From Macquaria australasica (lineage: Eukaryota > Chordata > Actinopteri > Centrarchiformes > Percichthyidae), in assembly GCA_005408345.1 (NCBI GenBank), contig SEMN01000927.1:1-64000 (forward strand): a DNA stretch of 64,000 bases. Direction: 5' to 3'. Position 1 is the first letter of the stretch; every line of letters starts with the position of its first letter. The position numbers were made by a program, and so were the translations under genes. Under the pieces are notes generated by a model. That model was given only the letters and a program-made list of their open reading frames with translations. It searched no databases and had not been told where the DNA came from. Below, in pieces: positions 9,478 to 19,479 of the stretch.

Positions 9478-12084
9478 ATGACACTTCCAAAGAAGTCCTC
9501 CACCTGCCCTCTCTGTTTCAAGGCTTTTTCGGCACTGTCCAATCACTTCAGACGGACACACAATGTGGCGAACCTGGATGAGCGGAGGATTCTCCTAAAC
9601 CACGCCGCCCGAAGGGTAAACATCAGGGACCTTGCCTGTCCGGTCTCTGGATGCGCGTACAAAAGCAAGAGACTGGACAGGCACCTGAGGGAAAGCCACC
9701 CGGAGCTCAGCAAAGAAGAGGTGGAGGTCCACTTAAATAGGGTAAGGAACAATAAAACTATCGCCCTCCTGGCTGCGCTCCGTGCCAAAACCCCCTCACC
9801 TGCCATGGTCTCCGGCTTGGACCTGGTGGCACGAGAGGAGGGCGATGACGCGCGTTTGGCATGCCGGGTGCAGGACGGGACGCGGCTGCCCACGTGCAGC
9901 GACCCGGGATGCACGGAGATGTGGAGGAAGAACCAGAGGCTGGTTATGGAACTGGCCGACCTCCGGAAAAAATACAGGCGGCTGTCACAGGCCGTCTCTG
10001 GTCGCAGAACGCCCGAGTCCGGCGTGGTGACAGAGCGGACGGATCTGCTGCAGGGGGCGGCGGATGATGATGAGGAGGAGGAGGAGGGGGGGGAACGGGC
10101 CGCAGAGGAGGAAAGGGCTGTGGTGGTGGTGGATGAGGAGGAAGGATCGGGTGAGGGGGATTACAGCGGGCCATCGCTGACCAAAAGACCGAAGGAAGGA
10201 GTCGTGCGCGGGCTTATCCAAAGTAGTGGAAGAATGCCGGGTCTGCGCCATCTGATCTTCCCCAAATACATTGCGAGTTACTTGGAGGATTACCAACATT
10301 ACCAGGAGGGAATCTGCCCTTCTACCCAGCATCTCGAAAACGCCTACTCCAAGGTGAGCCGCGTGAAGTCTTTTGTTTATTTCATGGCCACGGGAAAACG
10401 CAACCTACGCAGCTGGATGTTTCTGGATGACGGGGCCCAGATCAGAAAGTGAGTGTGACCGGCTTTCATAATCATTTCTCGGGTTGCTGCCCGGCCCGTG
10501 GTCCCTGACCTTGTGCTTTGTGCTTTTTTTTCCTTTTTTTTTAATTTAACAGATGGTCCTCCCATCTCCTGACTACGGGCAAGGCGGTGACAACGGCGAA
10601 CTTTTATATGAGAAACGTGTACCAATTCCTCCAATATATGAAGGAGACCCCCCCTCCCCTCTGCCGCCTGTCCCAGGCCCAGCTGACTGGCGTGGTGAGA
10701 GACGTCAAATCGGCCCTCACCAACATCACAAAAAAGGTGGTCCTGCACCAAATGCAGGTGAAGGGGAGAAGATGGCGAAGGTCGTCTCCAGGGATAGCCT
10801 GAAAAAGTGCCGGGACACGGCTGGGGCACGAATCCCCGCACTGCTGGGTATGTAACCGGCTGTTTAGCCCGGGCGGGCGGGTAAATGCATCTCTGAGGTG
10901 GCTTACTTTTGGCGTGTCCTCTGTTCAGATGAAATGAAGAAGAACGGCTCACAAGCGCTGAGGTATAGCTTCTACGGATACTTCTCCGCGTTTGTGGCAT
11001 GCATCTACGGGCACCGTCCCGGAGTCCTGACCAACATGACGGTGGAGGAAGTGGAAGCAGCGAAGACCACCGGCGACCGGTCCGCCGAGGGCTTTGTGGT
11101 CTCGGTAAGTACGGGGGTCTCCGCTGACGTGTGCCCGAAATTTGAGTTCGATCTGACGGGGCGTCTAAATGTGTGTTTTTTTTAATTTTTTTAATTTAAT
11201 TTAATTTAATGTATTCCCCCCCCCCCCTCCGCATTGCAGGTCAGCAACCACAAGACCAGCAGGGACTTCGGGGCGGCCCAGATTTTTTTCCGGCCCGAAG
11301 AATACGAGTGGCTGGAGACGTGGCTGGAGACGTGGCTGGAGCTGCGCGAGCGCTGCAGGCCCACGTCTGATCGCGTGTTCTTTGCGGCTGGAATAGGGCC
11401 GGCACAGAATCTCGTTCGATACATGCAGGGTGCCTGGGCGGAGATGGGATTGCCGGGAAAGCCCAGCTTCATCGACCTCAGGACCGCCGTCTCCGCACAC
11501 GTGAGTCGCACTGCGCCACGGCGGTGCCCACCTCAGTTTAACCTTTGCCGGCAGTAGCGATCTTTACAAGTCCCCCTCCTCCACCACCGTCTCGCAGGCC
11601 AAGAATGTACATTCGGCGGAGGTCAGAGACAAGATGGCCACATTCATGTGCCACAACACCTCCACCGCGGACAAGTTTTACGCTCTGAACCTGGATGTTG
11701 CGCAGTCCAGGCAGATGCGCCGTCGTTTCGAAGAGGCCACATCATTCAGCAGCCCCCCCGCTGCCTCCACCTCCGTGACCCCCGGGACAGAGAGCGTAAG
11801 CATCGGTCTATTTTGTCCCGTATTTTAAATTATTTTGTCCCGTATATAAAGTGGAGGCCTGGCCGATCTTGATGCTTCTCTCTCTGGGTGTGTATTTGTT
11901 TCCTCACCAGACGCCGACAAGGAGAGCCACGGAGCGGTGCAAGAAGGCGGTGGTACTCATCAGCCCCTTGGGCGACAGACTGAAAGCTGCCCACGGACCA
12001 GCTGTCCGGTCCCGCGGGACCAGGAGAGCAGCGCTCGGGGCTGAAAAAAAAGACTCTAGCTGCAATAATGATACACAAAAATAA
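9478..12084 (+). pseudogene. C2H2 zinc-finger/tyrosine-recombinase gene, six exons, one frameshift
   Basis: Exons 9476-10448, 10553-10847, 10929-11104, 11240-11500, 11598-11795 and 11911-12084 have gt..ag borders and compatible phases, giving about 690 residues. Exon 1 encodes two C2H2 fingers (CPLCFKAFSALSNHFRRTH and CPVSGCAYKSKRLDRHLRES-H), a basic/helical stretch and an acidic tract. Exons 2-5 encode a tyrosine recombinase. Exon 2 supplies a core-binding-like helical part. The catalytic residues are Arg in YGHRPGVLTNMT (11015), Lys in VSNHKTSRDF (11252), Arg in FIDLRTAVSAH (11480), and His and Tyr in MCHNTSTADKFYAL (11652, 11679). The first His of the usual HxxR box is absent. Exon 2 changes frame near 10761-10770 by an apparent one-base loss. 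Exon 4 has a 12-base in-frame duplication (WLETWLETWLEL). The role would be cut-and-join of the element's ends, with the fingers as a DNA-binding arm. Confidence 0.75.
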
Positions 12085-12103
12085 AGGAATTAAAATGAAT
12101 AAA
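12079..12103 (+). terminator. Poly(A) signals of the recombinase gene
   Basis: Two aataaa words occur, at about 12079-12084 (overlapping the stop codon) and about 12098-12103, some 85-105 bases before the right terminal repeat. They fit a transcript that ends inside the element. Confidence 0.5.
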
Positions 12104-12187
12104 GTTCGTTTGCTTTTGCCGCTGTTGCCGTAGTAAATCTTATAAACCGTTTGGTCGGTGTCCTGCTTACTCACTTCACCCGCCCTC

Positions 12188-12271
12188 CGCACGGGAGACG
12201 CACTGTCTGCCGGGCTGTCTCTGCTAAAGCGCAGCTGACATCTCTTGAGGCTGTGAAGCGCGTTCATAGCC
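12188..12271 (-). repeat. Right terminal inverted repeat
   Basis: The reverse complement reads ggctatgaacgcgcttcaca and so on, matching the left end with eight mismatches. It is immediately followed by cgtgacgcacggg, a short palindrome-like word that is itself duplicated downstream. Confidence 0.85.
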
Positions 12272-12366
12272 CGTGACGCACGGGCCCCTCTGCGCGTCAG
12301 CCAGTTCCATGAGACCGGGGTGAGCCCGTGACACACGGGCCCCTCTGCCCATCAGCCAGTTCCAGG
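12266..12366. repeat. Two copies of a 45-bp word next to the right terminal repeat
   Basis: The segment from agcccgtgacgcacggg to cagccagttcca (12268-12310) recurs at 12324-12366 with a few changes. It links the right terminal repeat to the 200-bp array that follows. Each copy contains the near-palindrome cccgtgacgcacggg. Confidence 0.7.
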
Positions 12367-12384
12367 GCACCGTATTAAATCAGA

Positions 12385-13331
12385 AATCACGGTCCTCCAT
12401 AGGCCGTTGCTCAGCGAGTTTTAGGCAGAGGATCGCACACTCTCTGCCGGGAAGGCTAAGCTGATGAGCCCCTGAAATCTCTGGAGGTAGTGAATCTCAT
12501 CCACAGCCAGCCATTAACGCTGCTCTATCCTTTGCGCATAACACTGAAGCTCTCCCCCCCCTGCTGAATTAAAATAAAATAAAAAATCACGGTCCTCCAT
12601 AGGCCGTTGCTCAGCGAGTTTTATGCAGAGGATCGCACACTCTCTGCCGGGAAGGCTAAGCTGATGAGCCCCTGAAATCTCTGGAGGTAGTGAATCGCAT
12701 CCACAGCCAGCCATAAACGCTGCTCTATCCTTTGCGCATAACACTGAAGCTCTCCCCCCCCTGCTGAATTAAAATAAAATCAAAAATCACGGTCCTCCAT
12801 AGGCCGTTGCTCAGCGAGTCTTATGCAGAGGATCGCACACTCTCTGCCGGGAAGGCTAAGCTGATGAGCCCCTGAAATCTCTGGAGGTAGTGAATCACAT
12901 CCACAGCCAGCCATGAACGCTGCTCTATCCTTTGCGCATAACACTGAAGCTCTCCCCCCCCCCTGCTGAATTAAAATAAAATAAAAAATCACGGTCCTCC
13001 ATAGGCCGTTGCTCAGCGAGTTTTATGCAGAGGATCGCACACTCTCTGCCGGGAAGGCTAAGCTGATGAGCCCCTGAAATCTCTGGAGGTAGTGAATCGC
13101 ATCCACAGCCAGCCATAAACGCTGCTCTATCCTTTGCGCCTAACACTGAAGCTCTCCCCCCCTGCTGAATTAAAATAAAATAAAAAATCACGGTCCTCCA
13201 TAGGCCGTTGCTCAGCGAGTTTTATGCAGAGGATCGCACACTCTCTGCCGGGAAGGCTAAGCTGATGAGCCCCTGAAATCTCTGGAGGTAGTGAATCGCA
13301 TCCACAGCCAGCCATGAACGCTGCTCTATCC
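12385..13331. repeat. 200-bp tandem array built on the element's terminal repeat, about 4.7 copies
   Basis: The marker cacggtcctccat ends at 12400, 12600, 12800, 13002 and 13201, so the unit is 199-202 bases. Within every unit the reverse complement contains ggctgtgga..gagattcac.acctccagagatttcag, clearly related to the left terminal repeat of the 8972 element (ggctgtgaacgcgcttcaca, then acctccagagatgtcag). The orientation is the same as the right terminal repeat. The units also carry a C-run followed by a ttaaaataaaat linker. The array is thus a satellite-like amplification of the element's right end or of a relative's end. Open frames here (70-129 codons, minus strand) recur with the repeat and are not genes. 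Confidence 0.85.
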
Positions 13332-13410
13332 CTCGCGATTTTGACGTTCGGGAAACCGCTTGATGTTTGGCGTGCTGACAAACGGGGACGTATTTGTTTC
13401 ACAATTATCA

Positions 13411-13592
13411 AATTGACAAAGGGGCTGCTTTCTGACAGGGGGGGGATGACAAAGGGGCTGCTTTCTGACAGGGGGGGATGACAAAGGGGCCGCTTTCTGA
13501 CAGGGGGGGATGACAAAGGGGGAATGACAAAGGGGCCCCTTTCTGACAGGGGGGGATGACAAAGGGGCCGCTTTCTGACAGGGGGGCGGTGG
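13411..13592. repeat. G-run minisatellite, about 33-bp unit
   Basis: Five to six units contain gacaaaggggctgctttctg followed by a run of six to eight Gs and atgacaaa. Units vary from about 18 to 33 bases. The dense G-runs on the plus strand could form quadruplex structures. It is non-coding; the long minus-strand frames are repeats of SESSPFVIPP-like words. Confidence 0.85.
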
Positions 13593-13666
13593 AAGGGATT
13601 TGCTGTTTGGGAAACCGATTCAAATGTGTGCCAAGTGTCAGCCCACGCCCTACTGGGAGCTAGAGA

Positions 13667-14280
13667 TGTAGGGGAATTGGTTCATTTGTGGGAAATCTTA
13701 TTCACCAAATGTGGTATAATATTGATGAATCAGTATTGAATCATTGCAGGGTAAGGTCAGAGAGGTCAAAGAAGTCATATCAGTATAAGTCAATCAAAGT
13801 CAAGCATATTGATAAAGGTCAGGTAAAGTCAGGTTCAGTCATAATCATGATGTAGTCATGTGTTGTTGGATGTGGGCATAATCATAGAAGTCTTGTATTC
13901 TTAATTAAGTGCAGCAGCTGGCAGTGGGAGGTTAGAGAGTGTCGGAGGGGGGAGTATTGTTCTGAAGACAGTGGGGGAAAAGGGAGGAAACTGTGGTGTG
14001 GCTCCGAACAGGCTGAAAACATCACAGAAATTGGGCCAAGGTCAGCAGGTGGTTATACAACTTTGAGCCCACAGAAGGAGGGGTGAAATGGCTATAAAAG
14101 AAGATGTGTGCATTGGATTGTCAGTTACTTCATGGACTGACTCAGGTCTGTGTGTGCTTGTATGCTTGACTGTTGGTTGCTCCATGAACTAACTCAGGTT
14201 AGTAATTAGCATAAATTACCTGTGACTCATACAAGGGCCACCCGCCTTTTGTTTTATTTTTTCAATCCAGGCCTCCACTC
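13667..14280 (+). repeat. LTR-like sequence with TATA box
   Basis: The sequence begins tgtaggggaattgg, has a region dense in gtca words (13750-13860), a purine-rich middle, and a good TATA box gctataaaag (14091-14100). A tandemly duplicated word of about 50 bases follows (14115-14205). The layout resembles an LTR U3/R region, but no matching second LTR, primer-binding site or retroviral gene was found. It could be a solo LTR or simply a host promoter-like sequence. Confidence 0.3.
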
Positions 14281-16985
14281 ACTATGTTGACCTGTCATCA
14301 ACTCTGTCCATATAATCCTCGTTGTTGAAGTTCTTTGTAAGTGAAGTTGTCACAGTGCTCCAACTTCCATCTTCTTTTTCGTCCTTCCACTCCACAAGAG
14401 CAAACATGTTTGTAGGTTTGTGTTCAGCAGCAGTCTTCGCGGTCATTTGTGGTCTGTCGGTTAAGTTAGAATTTTTTGGCGCACACCTCGCGCCAGACCA
14501 AAACGGTGTTAGTCGTGCGTTTCCATCGAATCGAGCTATTTTCAGTGATTATGAGGTGGAGGGCGGGTACATGGACAAAAAGTTGACAGGAAGTCATTTT
14601 TTTTTATTATTATATAACCTGTATTATAACCTGCACATTGACATTTAAGTACATTTTCCTGATTATACTTGCATACTTATGTAACATTTTCAATGCAGGA
14701 CTTTGTAACAGTATTTTTACAGTGGGTATAGTAAGCTAATACTTCCACTGCAGGTAGGCTATTGCAGAGTTGAAAGATAATTTTACTTCTACTGCAGAAT
14801 GTATTGTGTTGCCTGATATCTGCAGACTTGAATCTTGTAGTGTTATGCTTCCACTGTCTACTGTTTATTTGCTTTGGGGCGCTTTGTCCATTTGTGTGGA
14901 TTTTAACAGGCTTCCGTACAAGGGAGAAGCGCACGTTTCCGCTTTCTGACAAAGATACGCCCAAACAGTTAAGGTTAGGATAGATACGCCCAAACAGTTA
15001 TGGTTAGGATAAAGGTTGGGTACGAACTACCGTTACCGTTTGACATGCTGCAAGTGCACAATTTTCCTATGTTGAGGAGATGAAGTACAAAAGATATCTT
15101 GTGGAGAAAAAAGACATGCATCTGTGCATCTGCTCATTTACCTGCCAACATTCAGGTTTTTCCGGGGGATAGTCCTCCGTCCTTTTGACAACAGCTAACT
15201 TAGCGTTAACCCGTCTGCCTACGCAGCACACACCCCTTGAATCGGTGGGTTGGTTGCAGTGACTGATGGGTTGAAATTGTATAGTGTGTAGATTGTGTTT
15301 CATAGACGATCCGTCAATTGGGTGACGTCAGACAAACATACAAAATTGATGGATCCGCGATTATTCATAATAAAAGTTTGAGGGCCTAATGGCCTTGAAA
15401 TATGTCCTTTTGGACCAGATATAACATTTCCTCGATGCTACCCAGATCACAGGCATGCTAGGCCTATACTGCTGTAATAGGGACTGCTGGGGGTCTAGAT
15501 GGGTCTGTGGCAAACCTACACATTGGTTAGGCCTAATATTTGTAAATGTACATCCTCAAGAGATGGCCACAGTTATTTAGATTTTTCAAAATTGAGTCTT
15601 TGGCAAAAGAAAAAAATGGAACATTAATACAGTTTGAAGGATTACGATAGTGATGAAGTCCAGCTACCCTGTTTCCACTACACTACTTACATGTGTGTTT
15701 ATTGTTAGAAAAACAGCAAGACTAGGTGAATGTAGTTGAATTAGATGTATAAATTCAATATAACTGTTATCAGTGTGGATACAAAAACACCACCTAAACA
15801 ATTGAATAGATTTCAATTTTACCAATGAATCTAGTGCAAAATGAGTGATTGCCACATTAATCAGGGCATTTCAGGCACCATGTATGAATTTAGGAATACA
15901 GTCCTTTTAGTTTTATATAAGTACATACATACATACATACATACATACATAGTATTTCCCAAATCCCCCCAGATAACTATTCAAGCTCATACATTTTTCT
16001 TCCTTTTACCCCTGATTTATGCTTTGCAGACAGGTCCGCTGTGTTGGAGTGAAAAGACAACGAAATGCTGTTGTTCAATCAGACAATGACCAGGATCCCA
16101 GCAGGATTCACAGTATGGGGGCATCCTTGTAGGTGAGGAGAGTCAGAGATAGTGCCACAAATATGTTATGTATTCAGATATAGGGTGATGCTTGTTGATT
16201 TTCTAGCAAACAGTACAGCAATTTTCACCTGCAATGAAAAATAACAGCGGCAAAAAAAGTTTGCTAATTAATACTCTGTGAATGTTATGGCTGTGCATCT
16301 GTGTCAACATAGTCATCCAAAATTGCATTCTGTAGTCATGCTGCTTGTCTTGAAAATCTTAAAAAAGTTCCATTCTGTGGATATATGCTGGCAGTATGCA
16401 GTACAAGATACATTTTCACTTTTCAATATCTACCCTTCTCAACAGCATATTTGCTAAACTGCAAGGGAAAGGGAAACTTTTTGCGTTGTGCAACCCCGTT
16501 CTTATTAGTTATTAGGGAATTTTCATCACAAATTACTCCCTAATGTATAGTATGTTGTATGTAATGTGCCTGTTATTGCTCATAAATGTCATAGAATATT
16601 GTTTGAAGTGAAAATTATTATTTAGCTACTTAGAATCTTGAAATATATTTTCTATGAAAGGAAAGGAAATATTTATCACACACTGACTGACAGCCCTGTA
16701 GGGACATCCTGTCAGGTGAGGAGAACAAGAGACACAATAGCTTTTAACAGATTCTGTTCAATTAACCACTGTTTCAACGCCTTTAGCTTGATCCTAAATG
16801 AATTAACTGCTTTTGTTTTGGTTTGTATTTTTGGCAATATGTTATTGATTGCTAAAACATTGTATAACATAAGGTTCAATAAGTTTACAGTTTAAAACAT
16901 GTTTTTTTTTTTTTTTAATTCTTTAATTCTGTTCATATTTTCGCAGATGTGCATCCACCTGACAGGCCTAAAGGGTCCTCCTTGC
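14281..16985. other. AT-rich spacer, no gene recognised
   Basis: Short chance frames only. A 29-base word containing agatacgcccaaacagtta is present twice in tandem at about 14955-15012. A tetranucleotide (catacata)n tract lies at about 15925-15950. A more GC-balanced patch at 14330-14580 carries an open frame (MFVGLCSAAVFAVICGLSV near 14406, with a hydrophobic start) that resembles nothing I know. Confidence 0.5.
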
Positions 16986-16988
16986 TAC

Positions 16989-17032
<44 letters not shown>

Positions 17033-17058
17033 GTAGCTATATATGTAATGTAGCTCTC
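16986..17058. repeat. (TA)n microsatellite inside an inverted repeat
   Basis: About 21 TA dinucleotides (16990-17031) are flanked by gctacatt on the left and aatgtagc on the right, giving a cruciform-capable structure. A second atgtagct follows at about 17047. Confidence 0.9.
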
Positions 17059-17985
17059 TGGCAGATTAATCCAGGGTATCTCTGCCAGTACCAGAGACAG
17101 TTGTCTTTGCAATTTGATTTTATAGCTGTTCATTTCACGTTAGCTTATGTCTTCATTACAAACATTGGGCTGTGCAACAATGACAGTAATAGTTCAATTA
17201 CTGGTAAATATTTGGAATCAAATGTAGAGATCATTTTATAGCATTTATCCCCATTGACCGCCATAAATTCTACTTTGTTTAGCAAGTGCTCAGCACTGAT
17301 GCCCAAAAGTGCACTGCACTCTTTTTTCTCTATCTCACAGCAGTCAATTGCTGTGGCTTGGCTTTCTCTCTCTATAGCAGGGATGCAAAGAACTCGCTTT
17401 TCGGCGTATGCCGCTTTTTTTTTTTTTTTTTTTTTACGTCTGTTTGGGTGACTTGTGAATTGTTCAGATTCGAAGAGTTTTTTTTGGGTGGGGGGTATGG
17501 TGATGGACAAATCTCCTCCTACGGTGTATTTCTGTCACGCTATCACTGGTTTTTCTGTTGGCTGAATTTATATGGTTTTGACTTTTAAAATCATTAGCTC
17601 TGTAGGTTATGTATGTTATGTCTTTTTAGCTAAGAGAGCAGAGCACCATTTTCCACTTGCAAAATAAACTTGACGGATCCCATTCATTTAGTTGGCTGTA
17701 TAGTGAGAAAAGTCCGCTTTCCAAAAGTGCCGGCTGCCGACTAATCAGTCCAGCCGGCTACTTTATTATATTCATTTTTGATTCTAATAAAATAGTTTTA
17801 ATTAACAAGTTGCGATTCCCTGTACGTTACATTTTACGACCACTAGCCTCCACTTCAAAACTATGTGAGCATGATGATAGAGAAATGTTCCTGTCTGTCT
17901 GTGTCAGTCCCGCCCCCACAGACGTTTATGGCATTTATTAGGCAATTAGTATTTGATTTGGTCTTTGAAAACCACAGAACCTCAA
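17059..17985. other. AT-rich spacer, no gene recognised
   Basis: Contains a poly-T run (17416-17436) and no sustained coding signal. Open frames of up to 121 codons on the minus strand pass through the poly-T/poly-A tract and look like chance. Confidence 0.5.
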
Positions 17986-17989
17986 TCAG

Positions 17990-18420
17990 CATGTATAGTG
18001 AAAACCCTGGCAGGAGTGATACTGTGTCATGGTCCACAAAGGACTCTTGTCTGGACTCTGTGTTTTGTCTTGTTTCCTGTTTTTATTTTGAAATCCCTGG
18101 TCTTGACAGGTGTGTGCCCTTCCTGTCATTGTCTGTTTTCCCGCCAGTTTTGATCAGGTTCACCTGTGTCTTGTGCTGACCTGTTTCTGTTTCCCTCGTT
18201 GTCTCCTTACCTATATATACCGGTCCTCTCCCTTTGTTCTTTGTCGCATCATTGTCGCGACATTGTTCCTGTGGTCGTGTGATGTGGTTTCCATTGTTGA
18301 TTTCATGTTCCTAGTGATTCTGTCTGTTCCTGTGGTTTTCTTTCGTGAGTAAAGAAATCTTTGGACATATTCAGCCTCCCTGCCTACCTCTGTCTGCATT
18401 TGGGTCCTTCTCCTGTTGCC
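17990..18420 (+). repeat. Leader of a dispersed repeat, LTR-like
   Basis: A pyrimidine-rich sequence begins near tgtcatggtccacaaaggac, contains a TATA-like ctatatatacc (about 18209-18220), and runs directly into the proline-rich frame at 18424. Similar leaders followed by Pro-rich frames are widespread in fish genomes in my recollection, but I cannot confirm the family or find a second terminal copy. Confidence 0.35.
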
Positions 18421-18423
18421 TAG

Positions 18424-19436
18424 ATGGCCTGTCGCGGCAGAGCTGCCTCACAGGCCTTTCTTGACAGAATGACGCGACCACATTTGGACCCAGCGGACAG
18501 TCACCCTCGCCTGCGGGACTACCGGGCTCCATCACTCTGCAGATTCCTGGGGATTGAACCGCCGGTGAATGACCAGCCTCCCTCTCCCTATGAGGGCACT
18601 CGGCTGACCATCTTCCCGGGGACCCGTGGGGGTCGCGGAGGAGGTGGTTGTCGGGGCTCCCGACGCCGTCTGCGGTCTCGGCAGCCCAGTGCCGCAGAGC
18701 CTCCGCTGCCAGCGCCGTCGTTCCTCCACGGCTCACCTCTGCTAAACGCTTATCGCCTGGTCCTGGAATCCCTGTTGGCGGTCCGGCCGACTTCTGCTCT
18801 CCAGTCGGCGGCCCGGCCAGCTTCTGCTCCTGATCCCGGTTGGCGGTCCGGCCAAATCCTGTTAACCAGTCGGCGGCCCGGCCAGCTTCTGTTCCGGATT
18901 CCCGGTTGGCGGTCCGGCCGACTCCTGCTCTCCAGTCGGTGGCCCGGCCAACTTTTGTTCCTGATCCTGAGTCGGTGGTCCGTCCGACTCCGGCTCCCCG
19001 GACCCGGTTGGTGATCCGGCCAACGTCAGTTCCTGTCCCTGAGTCGGCGGTCCAGCCAATGCCAGATCCAGTTCCAGAGTCGGTGGTCCGGCCGACTCCT
19101 GCTCCACGGACCAGGTTGGCTAACCAGCCGACATCACTTCCGGTTCCCAAGTCGGCCGTCCAGCTGCCGCTGCGGCCTCCGCCTCCTGTGCCCGTCGAGC
19201 TCCAACCTCAACAGCCTCCGGCACCTGCTCCCGTCGAGCTCCAGCCTCAACAGCCTCCGGCACCTGCTCCCGTCGAGCTCCAGCCTCCAGTGCCAGCTCC
19301 TGCAGCGCGACTCATTCCCCGTCGCCGCCGGCCTCCAGAGCGGCTCCGCCCACGTACCTGGTTTCCCGTGTATGGTTGCCCTTCAGGCCATCCGCCTGAG
19401 GGGTCCTGTCCAGCCCCGGGTCTGGGTTTTTTCTAG
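18424..19436 (+). pseudogene. Proline-rich dispersed-repeat ORF, frameshifted
   Basis: The ATG at 18424 opens 196 codons (start MACRGRAASQAFLDRMTRPH; the inner MTRPHLDPADSH may be the real start). The N-terminal 110 residues are non-repetitive and end in a Gly/Arg-rich patch (TRGGRGGGGCRG). A 65-66-base repeat follows, encoding AVRPTSALQSAARPASAPD-type units. The frame shifts near 18835, where one unit is a base short. The repeat then continues in another frame to 19436 as Pro/Val-rich PAPVELQPQQPPAP units and ends in YGCPSGHPPEGSCPAPGLGFF. I do not know a function. The base composition (C+G rich) differs from its neighbours, and the join to the transposase relic at about 19440 is abrupt. It is probably a non-autonomous retroelement-type ORF. 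Confidence 0.5.
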
Positions 19437-19479
19437 GTTTTTTGATGATGGCGGTGAGGACATTCATGACAATGACATA

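Larger units (their letters stand above)
8972..12271 (+). mobile_element. Tyrosine-recombinase DNA element with 84-bp terminal inverted repeats
   Basis: The element is 3.3 kb and bounded by 84-bp inverted repeats (8972-9055 and 12188-12271, 8 mismatches). It contains a TATA promoter (9334), a six-exon gene for a zinc-finger/tyrosine-recombinase protein (9478-12084) and poly(A) signals (about 12079 and 12098). There is no reverse transcriptase, RNase H or DDE transposase. The recombinase suggests a Crypton-like way of moving through a circular intermediate. Cryptons as generally described lack long terminal inverted repeats, so class membership is open. No target-site duplication is visible at the borders. 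The gene carries one frameshift, so this copy is probably not autonomous. Confidence 0.7.

Noticed and set aside
12514..13623. Minus-strand frames of 70-129 codons
   Set aside because: They are reiterated by the 200-bp and G-run tandem repeats and are not conserved coding sequence.
17145..17510. 121-codon minus-strand frame
   Set aside because: It passes through a poly-A/T tract with a lysine run and shows no family resemblance.
18424..19014. Functional host gene for a proline-rich protein
   Set aside because: There is a frameshift between repeat units, a repeat-family leader and no introns; a dispersed-element origin is more likely.
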